DNA from: Heterotrichella gracilis
Lineage: Eukaryota > Sar > Xanthophyceae > Tribonematales > Xanthonemataceae
Reading direction: 5' to 3'
Assembly: GCA_032358255.1 (NCBI GenBank)
Contig: JAULBX010025831.1
Location: 1-55,127 of the forward strand
DNA length: 55,127 nucleotides
Made by a program: the position numbers and the translations under genes. Positions 23,758 to 34,335 of the stretch are shown piece by piece; within the stretch, counting starts at the first letter, position 1; every line of letters starts with the position of its first letter. The notes beneath the pieces are model-generated. The model was given only the letters and a program-made list of their open reading frames with translations. It had not been told where the DNA came from and did no database searches.

Positions 23758-26700
23758 ATGGCCTCCACCGCCGAGCCACCAGAGGTATGGCCACAGGTAG
23801 TATATTCATGCATGTATAGACACGGGCTTATTATCTGGGGGATGAATCCGCATCCCTCCTGGCGCTTGATCCACAGCTAGCCCTTTCACTTACTGCACAG
23901 CCCCCATGTGTTAAAACCCGAATGCATTGCACTGCATCGCTGTCCATCCTGCCCTGCGCAGCACCAACCTCCTGCCCTTCGGACCCCGCCATTATTACCC
24001 TAGCCATTGCGAGCAAAACCCTAGTCACTGCCCAGTTGGGGTTTCCGACGGGAAACATCTGCAGCCCATAGAGCAAGAAACCACAGCAAACCTCACCTCC
24101 ACTTGCAAGGGACAGCGCCCTTCCACTGCATCCACCAAAAAAGCATTGCATCGTGCACAGCAGCAAGGTTCCTGTCCTGACGTGCCAGCGTGGTCTAACC
24201 CCCCCCCATCTGACCCCCACCCGCCAGCAGAATCCAGACCCCACAAGCCCAAGGGGGCAACTCGATTTGGAGCACCAGGTGCTTCCCATCCTGCTGGGTC
24301 ACCTGCACTCCGGTGAATGCAGCCCTGCCTGCCAGCTGGCAATCATACAGGCAAGGCATGGTTGGGGGGGAAGTACTGTTGGGCTGCATCTATTCACCAT
24401 CAGAAGGAACTGATCTGGGTGGGCTGGTTGCATTTTTATGTCAAGTAGCAATCAGCCTTGCCCTACTACGCACTGACGCTACTAGGCTTGGAGTATAAGT
24501 GTTCTAATTCAAGTAAGTTGCATTTCTTGGTGCAGGGCCTAGCCAGCCTGGCAGCCAAATTCCCGCAATTCCGGCCGCCCCTGGCTCACACAAATGTGGC
24601 CCACACCACCCTCGAGCTCATGAAGAGGGTCATTGAGGAAGATGAGAATACCAGGGGGGAAAATATATCCCTGCGTGGGTTGTGGCCCTGGTTGGCAGCT
24701 GGTGCAGAGCTGCTGAGCGTGGTTCGGCTGGAGCTGAGTGGGGGTGGTGCGGATGGGTGTGCGGGGGGGTTGAAAACCCTATGGAAGGGTCTTGAGCTGT
24801 GCTGGGAGCAGGGATCTGGGGAGAGCCCCACAGAGGGTGCGGAGGGTGTGGCAGGTATTTGCAAATGCATTACTCCACGTACTTGCACATAACGAGGGAA
24901 ATAAGTTGACTATGGCTTCATGCAATCCTGTGGGGATAGCATCTTGTGGGGGTACCGACTTACATGCACTTGTGGGGGTACCGACTTACATGTACTGCAT
25001 ACTACGATATAATCCTACGCACGAGCAGCGATACGCGGCCCTAATTCAAGTTTGTGTATCCCATCCAGGCAGGCACACATGCAGGGCAGCAGAGCTCCCA
25101 ATGGTGATGGCAATCCTCAACATGGCAGCAACAATCCAGCCCTCAACTTCGGCACCCCTTCAAACTCCGCACCCCCCCGCCCCCCACGACCCTCCCAGCA
25201 GCAACCCCCCCGCCCCCCTCAACCCGCTGGATTCCACCCCCGAGGACCCCAGCACCATGTACGACATCATATTCTCCCGCCTGCATTACACCCCCGACGG
25301 CCGCCCAATCACCCACCTCACCCACCTCCTCCAACCGTTGGCGGCAGCCGAGGCGCTGCAGAGGTGCCTGCTGCAGGACAGAATAGCCTGGCCGCCAAGT
25401 GCTGATTGGTTCCCTGCATGTGATCTGGTGAACGAGTGCGTGACACGTGTCATGGAGGTGCTGGTGGAGCATGGCAAGGGGGATAAGAGTAAGCCTGAGA
25501 ATAATTATGGGAAGGGCAATCCCAGGGATGGGGCAGTGACACATGTCACGGAGGTGCTGGTGGAGCATGGGAAAGGGGATGCCAGGGCTGGGATGGCTTC
25601 TGACCAACCGCATGACGCAAATCTCAGGGATGGAGCAGCTTCTGGCCGATCCCAGTTGCATGCAGCAACCCTGGATAGCCAAGGTCTTGCCAACGGAAGC
25701 GCAGCCTCCCTGCCAGCAGTGTCAGCCAGGCACCCCACCCCAAGTACAGCCGCATGCCCGCATTTGGAGCCCCAACCCACAGCATCCCGGGCAGCAGCAT
25801 CCCAGGCAGCAACATCCCAGGCAGCAACATCCCAGGAAGCAGACCCACGTCGAGGCGCCCCCGGCGGTGGGCGGAAAACCCTAAACCCTATGGACCCCAC
25901 ACTGACCCGTGTGGCGCAGCTGCTGGCCCGGCTGGCATCCACGCATTTCAGATGGGGATGCCGCTCTGTCCCCACGCGCGCCCACTACTGCGGCGGGGGT
26001 TGGGATGAAGTCCTTTTTGTGTCAAGACTGGCGCTGGCGCAGTGTCCTGCGGGCCCGGCAGACGTGCACCAGGTATGGTACCCCCTAATGGGCCCATTTT
26101 TTTGTTGCTTTTACCTAGTTCATCATTATGACACGTGCCGGCTTTTAGGGGTGCAAGCCATGAACATGGTAGTTATATTTGCATATTTTATCGGTGAAGT
26201 ACGTAACAAGTCGACCATATGGAATATATAATGTGGTTTTGTGGCGAGTTTGTTATTTGTTCTTCAAATTTCTTTACCCCGGCAGGCTTGGTGAAGCCGC
26301 TGGTGTCGCATTGCTACGCAAAGTAAGATTGTTCTCGTTCTTAATTGATTGCTAACTTGGACAAGGTGTGCCCTTGCGCACCGCCACGCGTATTCATGAC
26401 ATGACGTTTTATTTCTTTCTTTCCCCTTATTTTACTAGATCATGTGTTTTACCCTGCCCCAGGTGTGCCCCAAGCTGCTGGTTGCGCACCGCCACGCGTG
26501 CGCCGACGTGCGCATGCGGCGAGTGATGTGGTATCAGGAGATGGCAGCACTGGCAGAGTGCTACGTGGGGGTGCTGGAGCAGGGGGCAGCTCCCCGGGAC
26601 GGGCCATGTGACACCAGTGGGGATGCGGTCTGTGATAGTGGTGGGGATGGGGGTGCGCCAGCTAGTGCAGCGGGGATTGCCTGTGGGGATGAGGAGGCCA

Positions 26701-28343
26701 CAGCGGGCACCAGTGGGGATGCGGCGTGTTGTGTCGGCGGGGATGGAAATGCGCTGTGTAGGGCCGATGGGGATGCAGCGCCTGGCGGCGCTGCGGATGC
26801 GCCACGTGGCGCCATGTGGATGCTGCGCAATTGCCTGCTACCGGTGATGCTGAGCGGGGCGTGCGACACCCTGCCAAGGGAGCAGGACCTGGGCATGTGC
26901 TGCGTGCGCACGCCACAGGTGGGGACACGCAGGGGCCTGCTGTAGGGTCTGCTTAAGGGTTCAGGTTGAGAGGAGGCCCAGCCTGTGGAGGGTGTAGGAT
27001 ACAAGATTCAAGCTAGTACTGCATGTGCTGGCAGGCACTGTGGCATGGAGGCGTCTTTTAGCACCGAGTTTGAGATATAAATTGAATTGGCAGTGAGGTT
27101 GCAACTGAAAAGATTGTAGTTCTGCATTCTGTATTATGGTGTTGTGCATGTGGGAGGTGTGCCTGTGGCTGATCTGTGCCAGTTTGTCGTGGCTGACCTG
27201 CGCCGCGGCCACCCCTGCCTTAAACCCCTACACGCCTGGCAGTAAACCCTAAACCCCTCCCTCTGCCTCAGGTTGAGGAGGAGCGTGGTTTAGCCTGTCG
27301 CCTGCTGCCCCGCCTGGCCTCCGCCCTCCCCTGTGTGCGCGCACCCCACTCCCCTGGGGTGTACCAGGGCATGGCATACGTGTACTACCGACTGGCCTTC
27401 ACGTACAGGTGAATCATAATCCCTTGCCTTTACCCTATTTCTGATTCAAGACCCTACAATCCCTCTGATAGGGTGCATCAGGCTGCGGCAGATGAGTACT
27501 ACTGCATGGCCTTCACTTGTAGGTGAAGGGATCGCTTAAGGGGAAAAGAGCATACTGCAGCAAGCCTGAAACCTAAATGATAAGTGCATTCCTTGCATGT
27601 ACAAATTACATTGCAAAGTGCAATACAAAGTCAAATAAATTACAATTGACGATTCCACACCACTGACACAATCCCTTTGGCCCCCTGCAGCCACAAGTAC
27701 AGCCAGCTCGCCAGGTGGCATCCCACCGGCACCGTTCCGCCTGTGCCGCCCCGCCTCATTCCCACCCTCCTTGATGACATGCACTCCCCCTCAGTCCACA
27801 CTGCCCTCCCAGCGGCAGCAGCCCTCTCTGCTACCCTGATGTCAGCGGCACATGGCTTCATGCGGGGGTCGATTGAGGAGCAGGATGTGGCGGCGCTGGC
27901 TCAGGTGGGTGCGGGTGCGGTGGCAAATTGGTATCCTGGCTTGCTGGTTATGGCGTAAAAGCCATTGGATACGCTAGGATCCGCCTATGTTTTATCGCTG
28001 CCAAAGAACAAGGAGAGGTGCGTACGGTACAGGTCTCATGTTAGCCACACCTGGCTTTCCACGGGGACCGTTTGTGCAGCAGGATATTGCAAGTTTGTAA
28101 CATTTTTGTTTCTGTCCTTTTGGTCTGCAGGAGCTCCCACCCTGGCTCAGCCCACCCCCGGTCCCCAACACCGCCCCTCACAGCCCCCCCACCCCCCACC
28201 CCCACCCCCACCAGCGGGTGCATGAGGCCCGCCTCTTCAGCAACCCCCACTTCCTCCAGTGCCTGCGGCTGCTGGGAATGGGACACCTGGCGCCAGGACA
28301 GCGTGCCACGTCAGCCTGGCGCCCGTGGCGCCCTAAACCCTGA
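23758..28343 (+). CDS. Unrecognised 830-residue protein, possibly helical-repeat type
   Basis: Gene model: exons 23758-23784, 24228-24350, 24536-24854, 25069-26072, 26463-26918, 27272-27408, 27691-27904, 28131-28343, with all phases consistent. Exon 1 (MASTAEPPE) and the first junctions are the least certain; the exon 2 donor would be GC (GCAAGG). I do not recognise the protein. It has helical Leu/Ala-rich blocks (LPILLGHLHS, GLASLAAKFPQFRPP, LLQPLAAAEALQRCLLQ, VCPKLLVAHRHACADVRMRR, LLPRLASALPC) separated by Pro/Ser/Gly-rich disordered stretches and Asp/Gly repeats. The ADVRMRR.MWYQEMAAL string recalls adaptin-type large subunits, for example AP-5 beta, but this is a weak guess. Exon 4 contains an in-frame 96-bp repeat. 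Echoes of its exons 5 and 6 lie in adjacent introns. Confidence 0.65.
24943..24992. repeat. Two-copy 26-bp tandem repeat in intron
   Basis: A unit containing TGTGGGGGTACCGACTTACA is repeated once with a 2-base spacer, in the intron before exon 4 of the unrecognised gene. Confidence 0.95.
25438..25580 (+). repeat. In-frame 96-bp partial duplication
   Basis: 25438-25484 and 25534-25580 match at most positions (TGACACGTGTCATGGAGG against TGACACATGTCACGGAGG, then GTGCTGGTGGAGCATGG in both). The offset is exactly 96 bp, so both copies encode MEVLVEHGKGD-like peptides. Alternatively the second copy is an intronic echo. Confidence 0.9.
26362..26390 (+). repeat. Echo of exon 5 acceptor edge
   Basis: AGGTGTGCCC plus TTGCGCACCGCCACGCG, a shortened version of 26459-26498 (the acceptor and first ~36 exon bases, with about 11 bases missing). 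It lies 97 bp upstream of the exon. Confidence 0.85.
27490..27535 (+). repeat. Echo of exon 6 donor edge
   Basis: TACTACTGCATGGCCTTCAC then TTGTAGGTGAAG repeats 27382-27414 (TACTACCGACTGGCCTTCAC then GTACAGGTGAAT). The GT donor context was duplicated 115 bp into the intron. Confidence 0.9.
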
Positions 28344-29400
28344 CGGAGCGTTGCTGGGGATTAGGCTGGGCAGTAGTAGGAGGCCAGCCGGGAGTTGGGT
28401 CCATCCTTCGCTGAAGCAACGGCACTTGAAATCAACGTCGATAACGCTGGGCGCCACATCAGCAACTAGCCGTGTGCGACTCACCTTACGGGCATTAACT
28501 CAAGTGCAAAGTTTTGCTCCCACTTTGCAAGGGGAGGTTATACAAAGAACCTCTTGTTCCTGTCATTGAGGGGGAATTTTTGAATTTAAAATCACATTAC
28601 CAGTAACGTAGTTAGGCATGGTCATCGTCAGTGTGTACAAGTGTGCTTCCCCCACTACCACCACTCCCTCTACCATTGCCTTTTTCCCTCTGAGGGACGG
28701 TTTCCCTGACTGACTTGACTTGGGAGCGCTGCGTAGTTGCTATGCCGCCTTACTTACGCCTTTGGCGTCTGTTTTCTTTTCTTTTCTTTTGTACTACAGC
28801 TTGTTGCCATAGCAGCCAGGAGTAACATGAGGGAGCGCTTGGGGGCGCACACGCCCCATTAAAGACCCTGACCAACCTACAATGTGGGAGGGTAGCCAAC
28901 TGAGGAGGCAGGCGACAGCGGCTGGATGCGGGTGGCCATTCTGCCACCGATTTTAATATGCCAATCATAGTTCTGCCACCACCAGGTGGGCACCCCGCAA
29001 CCTACAATGCATTTCCTCGCTTTGCTTTGCAATGCTCAACTGACTCTAACCCACCGATCGCAAGCAAAGGTTAGTATGGGATACGCATCGGGACGCTTTT
29101 TTAAATAATTGGGGATTTCGTTTCACAGGGATGCACTTTGAAAACCCTAGACCCTAGCTATCGTGTGCACAAGGTTTGGTCGTGTATACAAGGTGGGTCC
29201 AACAAAGTGCTGGTTCAAACACAGAGACGTAACAAAATGGCTGAATATACACGCCAAAGGGTCGATGCCACTGAAGCTGTGCCGCCAATTCGGGAGGCAT
29301 GCAAGCGGTGTCGTTGCGCAACGTATACGTAAGAACGGAGTGTCGTGCACTCGCTGTGACAGTGGCTAGTATCCTCAATAAGTTCTTATCTTTCTACACC
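28344..29400. other. Intergenic before the tandem array
   Basis: No gene supported. Includes a (TTTTC)n stretch at 28769-28789 and AACCCTAGACCCTAG at 29142-29157. The last ~240 bp carry the upstream region of array copy 1. Confidence 0.55.
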
Positions 29401-30072
29401 ATGACCTGGAGAACCGTGGAAGGCGAGAGGGTGCTGGGCCTCAAGGAATGCTACCTGTTTGCCGAGTGCATCGGAGTCATGTTGGACTACACCAACTTGT
29501 CCGGCAGTAGTAGTACTGCCAGCGAGAAAAAGCTGAATTGGGGCTATTCTCTGGTGGAAGGGCGCTTTGAGCACTTGACCGAGCCCCAGAAGTATACCGT
29601 TCTGGAAGAAGTGGCCACAGCTCTCCTCACACCCACACCAACAATGCCAGAACTGACTGCAGCAAACGAGAGCGCCATCTACTATGTTTACCGGTGGTTA
29701 ATCCAGGAGTTTGACTGTGTGAAGGATGGGGCAGAGCTCTGGGGCAAATACATCATTGCAGCTCTAGAGGAGCTCAACTTGTATGAGGACTTGGAGGACT
29801 CAGATGACCAGCCTTGGTTTCCTAGGACGGTGCTGTGCTTGGACCAGCAGGTGTGGTTGAACGCCATCGAGGCTCTGGCTGACAGTATCCTATGGGACAG
29901 AGACTTTGAGATGGAGCACGATTTTCCACCATCTGGGCCACGGAGGTGTGAACTCGTGGACCGCTTGACAATAGACCACGACTACTATAACTGTCCCGTC
30001 ACAGCCAAGCGAGGAGCCAAGGCCCGCCTTGATGGCTTTGTGGGCGCCTACTGCAGCATACAGCGGGAGTGA
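29401..30072 (+). CDS. Tandem family protein, copy 1 (unrecognised, intronless)
   Basis: Intact 223-residue frame. The start is set at MTW because all four copies share ATGACCTGG here, although the frame is open upstream to 29299. I do not recognise the family. Seen: soluble, acidic, no signal peptide or membrane helix. Conserved blocks across copies are GERVLG.KE, LNWG..LVEG.FEHLTEPQKY, VLEEVATALLTPT, ELTAANESAIY.VYRWL, ALADSILWDRDFEM and DYYNCPVTAKRGAKARL. The invariant Trp, Asp and Glu residues suggest a folded domain. The ALAD.ILWD.DFE string vaguely recalls uncharacterised bacterial proteins (memory only, untested). It has no intron, unlike nearly all neighbours, and is the only copy without a visible lesion. 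Confidence 0.8.
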   Translation: MTWRTVEGERVLGLKECYLFAECIGVMLDYTNLSGSSSTASEKKLNWGYSLVEGRFEHLTEPQKYTVLEEVATALLTPTPTMPELTAANESAIYYVYRWLIQEFDCVKDGAELWGKYIIAALEELNLYEDLEDSDDQPWFPRTVLCLDQQVWLNAIEALADSILWDRDFEMEHDFPPSGPRRCELVDRLTIDHDYYNCPVTAKRGAKARLDGFVGAYCSIQRE

Positions 30073-31128
30073 AAGGCCAAGGGGGACCAAAGTGGCCAGC
30101 ATGTAATCAACACCCTTTCAGCTGTGCTGTTTATAGACCCTGGATTTGGCGTCGAACATGGTTTTGCATGGCGCTGGCATAAAGTGAATTTTGCATTTTG
30201 AACAAATGAACAATATTTCTCGATATTTTTAGTCTACTTATTGAGACAGGTGTACTCGTGCACTGACCTTCTGTCTCAGTGAGCGGCAGTGTTGCACAGT
30301 TGTCACTTGACACATTACATTACACATGTAGCTGGCACTGTGATGCAAGTTGTACTCATGTTGTGTTGTTGTAGGTGGTGAAGGTACATCGCCCCGCCAC
30401 ATATTCAGCTACATAGTTGAAATCCTGGGCATTTGCAATCGCGCACTGGTTTTCCATAAAATATTGCTGAGAGTTCTCTGGACGCAAAGCGGGAAGCATA
30501 GCCCAGACCTGCCAACGTTTGTAAGGTTGCATTTTGCATCGCTAATGATCTGATAAGCCTGTGCATCTGATGGACTTGCAGTGTTATAAAATGACAGTTG
30601 GCTAATTCAGGTGCGGGCAACAACCTCTTGGTCGCCAGGCATGAGGGTTGGGCCTGCCATCCCATCCTGTTTACAAAATTAACGCTGGTGCATCTATAAC
30701 AGTGGCAATCTGCCACTGGCCGCCATAGTATGAGCTCGTCATTATGCCACCACTCTGCTACCAGAACTCGCACACTTCAGATCTCCATCTCAGGGCCTGT
30801 AGACAGTGTGAACCTTGGAACCCTAAGAAACCCTCAATCCCCAGTTCAAATTCAAATTTGCCGAATCTTCACACCAGCTGGGCAGCCCACACAACGCACT
30901 AACGTAGGCTATTACAGGGCAGCGTTTGCTAAACAACGACACACTTTCGTCGCCACTGGTGGGAAAGTTGCGAGATACTCTTTTTGAGTGCGCAAGCACA
31001 TGCATATATGCAACGCATGCATGCATCTTACATGCACACGGTGCACCCGCATTTGAACACACTGTGTCGCGGCGGCACGTTCTCGACCGTTTATTCATAC
31101 AATTATCCACTGCCGCACCATTAACGCC
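30073..31128. other. Spacer between array copies 1 and 2
   Basis: No gene seen. The right part (30840-31027) carries the upstream module shared with copies 3 and 4. Confidence 0.6.
30880..31027 (+). promoter_or_regulatory. Shared upstream module of array, copy 2
   Basis: Contains GGGCAGCCCACAC...CGCACTAACGTAG (30880-30908), TTCGTCGCCACTGG (30946-30959) and a CATGCA-rich run (30998-31027). All have counterparts in the same order before copies 3 and 4. The regulatory role is inferred from conservation only. Confidence 0.6.
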
Positions 31129-31797
31129 ATGACCTGGAAGACCAGCAAGGGCGAGAGGGTGCTGGGCCCCAAGGAAGGCTACCTGTTTGCCCAGTGCGTA
31201 TGGTGCATGTTGGACTACAACAGGCTGTCCGGGAACACTTGTGCCCGCGACAGAAAGCTAAACTATGGCTTTCAGCTGGTAAAGGGGCCCTTTGAGCACT
31301 TGACCGAGCCACAGAAGTACCCCGTTCTTGAACGGGTGGCCACAGCCCTCCTCACACCCACAGACACAATGCCTGAGATGACCGCAGCAAACGAGAGTGC
31401 CATCTACTTTGTGTACCGGTGGCTGCACCAGGAGTTGAACTCTCTAGAGGATGGGGTAGAGATCTGGGGAAACCTAGTCATCGCAGCACTGGAGGAGGCT
31501 AACTGCTACGAGGACGATGAGGAAGGCCCAGATGCCGCGCCTTTCTATCCTACAACAGTGCAGTGCTTGGACAAGGAGAAGTGGTAGGGCGCCATCGAGA
31601 TTCTGGCAGACCGGATACTGTGGGACAGGGACTTTGAGATGGAGCACTTGTTCCCACCTGGACAGTGGGGTGCAGCCAAGATGCACCACTTCGACATCGA
31701 CCAGAACTACTTCAGCTGTTCTGTCAAAGCCAAGAAGGGAGCCAAGGCCCGCCTTTTCGACTTTGTGAGTGCATATTGCAGCAGACACCAAGAGTGA
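31129..31797 (+). pseudogene. Tandem family protein, copy 2, interrupted by in-frame TAG
   Basis: The frame runs MTWKTSKGERVLGPKEG to a TAG at 31585-31587 (after residue 152, where copies 1 and 3 have TTG or GGG after TGG). It then continues in the same frame with ALADRILWDRDFEM-like sequence (EILADRILWDRDFEM) to a TGA at 31795-31797. Apart from the one stop, the 222-residue frame is undamaged and retains all conserved blocks. TAG is used as a true stop elsewhere in the window (eIF3i, PH-like gene), so reassignment is unlikely. It is a very young pseudogene, a truncated protein or a readthrough case. Confidence 0.75.
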
Positions 31798-32929
31798 ACC
31801 CAGGAGGAGGGTTGCACTAGGGCTAGCTAGAACACCTTTCTGGCATTTGGAAGAAATTTGGTTTCCTTCTATATATGCCACTGAGTTGGCTTGTAGCCTA
31901 CACATAGTCCGCAGGTGCAGCTGCCCAATTGCAGCTGCACACGACAGCTCCATTGCTCTGTAGCGTGAGCTGCTTCGATCCTCAGAGACCTTGCAGTTTG
32001 CCAAGGTACATACACTGACCTCTGTAGCATTGCAGTGCGCACAACGGATCCACACATATTTCCCCTGTTTCAGCTAGCTTTTTTTTGTAAACGGTTCAGT
32101 TAGTAAATCTACATTGCTCCCTTGAATTAAAACATCATGCACATAAGACACTTGATAGTGTGCTCAGGGTGTCCAAACCCCAAGCTCATGAACGCCAGCC
32201 GGTTTAAACATCACTTTGCATCCTCAAGATTTCCTTTTTTTCTTTCCTTTAGCCGTGCATCTGGTACCAAACTGAGAAAGGGAACCTCGCGCCAACCACG
32301 GGCGCAGTGCTGGTTGGGCATTAGTTGGGCAGGTTGCCAAGCCATTATGTAACCGTTCTGCAGTGCTCGTACATCAAAGACAGGCGCCTGTGAGCTCTCG
32401 TGCTGTCACCACTCTGCCACCCCGCCCTCATGCGTGTGATGCAGTGGAGGCCAGGAAAGCAACTTGCCAGGCCAGGAAAGCAACTTGGTTAACCTTCTCA
32501 ATTGAACCTTCTTCGCGAGTAAGGGTTTATTTGAAACCCTAACCCCCCGGGGTTTGAAACTCCATGGTTCACAGAGAGGTTTGGCGCCACACACAGGAGT
32601 CTGGGCAACCCATACAAAGACGGCACTAAAGTGAGCTGCTATGTTAACAGTACACACATACAGTTATCGTCGCCACTGCCCGGTGGGCATTTTCGGAAGC
32701 ATATGCATGCATGCGTGTGCACGACGAGTTGTTCCCTTCGCAGCTTGACACAGCGAGACGGTTTCTACATGTAGCGTACTGGGTAAATGGGTAGTTGGTG
32801 CAGTTTTCTACCAAGTTCCCACATTTGTAACCCACAGTTGTGACCCAGCAACCTTGTCTGTCACTACCTAGCCATACCACCCCGGGTTACATCGCAGTTC
32901 CCAGTTCATTCTGCCGAACGAATAGCACA
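31798..32929. other. Spacer between array copies 2 and 3
   Basis: No gene seen. It contains an AAACCCTAA motif with a GGTTTGAAA block (32537-32560) and the shared upstream module (32603-32715). Confidence 0.6.
32603..32715 (+). promoter_or_regulatory. Shared upstream module of array, copy 3
   Basis: Carries CAACCCATACAAAGACGGCA then CTAAAGTG, TATCGTCGCCACTGCCCGG (32665-32683) and GCATATGCATGCATGC (32699-32714). These match the module before copy 4 in order and near-identical spacing. Confidence 0.7.
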
Positions 32930-33586
32930 ATGACCTGGAACACAAACTGCGGTGAGAGAGTGCTGGGTCCTAAGGAAGGCCGCCTTTTTGCCAACTGCCT
33001 TGTGGTACTGTTGGATCATACCATGGACGGGGACACTCCCAGCGACAGGAAGCTGAACTGGGGCATCCCCTTGGTGGAAGGGCCCTTTGAACGGTTGACT
33101 GAGCCACAGAAGTACACCGTTCTCGAGGATGTGGCCACAGCCCTCCTCACACCCACAGACACCATCCCTGACTTGACCGCAGCAAACGAGAGCGCCATCT
33201 ACTTTGTGTATCGGTGGCTGCATGAGAAGTTTGACGAGGTTGAGGTGGGAGCGGATTGGTGGGGGAAATACATCGTTGCAGCACTTCAGGAGGGTCACAT
33301 GTATGACGGGTTGGATGACGACGACGAGCCCTTCTTCCCAAGGACAGTAAAATACGAGGACAAACAGGTGTGGGGGAACGCCATTGAGTGCCTGGCAAAT
33401 CGGATACTGTGGGACCGGGACTTTGAGATGGGAGGCATGTTCCCACCTGGGCCACGCAGCTCCGCCTTGATGGCTGTCATGAGCATCGACTAGGACTACT
33501 ACAACTGTCCCGTCACAGCCAAGCGGGGAGCCAAGACCCGCCTTCACAACTTTCTGCGGGCCTATTGCAACAGGCAGCAGGTGTGA
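32930..33586 (+). pseudogene. Tandem family protein, copy 3, late in-frame TAG
   Basis: MTWNTNCGERVLGPKEG opens a frame that meets TAG at 33491-33493 (codon 188, where copies 1, 2 and 4 have CAC, CAG and CGG). The frame then continues through DYYNCPVTAKRGAKTRL to a TGA at 33584-33586 (218 residues in all). It may yield a protein about 31 residues shorter than its relatives, or be a young pseudogene. The 3' flank is clearly homologous to that of copy 4 (blocks with GCAGGAGCAGACAGCC and CACCTAGGAAG), so 3 and 4 are the most recent duplicate pair. Confidence 0.75.
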
Positions 33587-34335
33587 AGGCCAGGCGAGGG
33601 CCGCAATGGGGACAGCAGGAGCAGACAGCCCCCTGGAAGGTTTCCCAGGGAAGACTTGGAAGTCAGTTCCGGTGGCTCGCAGACCACCTAGGAAGGGTGG
33701 GCGCACACACCTCCCACAGCTGACGCAGTCTGCCAACGCAAGGACTACAATACAATGCACATCATATTCTCTCCGGCGGTGCAGGGGTGTTAACCTGCAA
33801 TTGTACAGTCCCTTGGGCTTTGCTATCCCAGTGCACAGTGCTGCATGGTACTACAAGACATTGTTTTAGCACCACAAGTGTATGAGTTTTGACACTCTCA
33901 AAAAGGAGCTTGCTTGCTTTTAAATCTAGACAAACAATTGTGTAGGGTGTTCTGTATCAACGAACTTTTAAAACCCTAGTCCGAACCCTAAATCCCCAGG
34001 TTTAAAAATTCGAATTTTGAAGTTTGAAAGGTTTTGAGGGCTGGGCCCACCCAGACGGCTGGCAACCTATACAAAGACGACACTAACGTGGCCTGCAAGT
34101 AGCAACGCTAGCTGAGCACACACACACAGCTATCGTCGCCACTGCCCGGAGGGCATGTCGTGAGCATATGCATGCATGCAAGACGACCATTGTTTCACCG
34201 CAGCAAGACGGTTTTCATGTAGAACAAAGCGGTTTGTCGCGCCCATTCCTACACAGTCTACAACCACAGTTGTAACGCACAGCATCACAGCCTCCAGTAT
34301 AACGCAATTTTCAGTCTGCCGCACCTCTTTACACC
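33587..34335. other. Spacer between array copies 3 and 4
   Basis: No separate gene. The left part matches the 3' flank of copy 4. The right part holds AACCCTAGTCCGAACCCTAAA (33973-33992) and the shared upstream module. Confidence 0.65.
34061..34180 (+). promoter_or_regulatory. Shared upstream module of array, copy 4
   Basis: Carries CAACCTATACAAAGACGACA then CTAACGTG, TATCGTCGCCACTGCCCGG (34131-34149) and GCATATGCATGCATGCA (34164-34180), as before copy 3. Some of it would be coding if the upstream ATG at 34176 were used. Confidence 0.7.

Noticed and set aside
31129..33586. Stop-codon reassignment (TAG as sense) to explain copies 2 and 3
   Set aside because: eIF3i, the PH-like gene and the 7TM gene all end at TAG exactly where their families end, so TAG is a working stop here.
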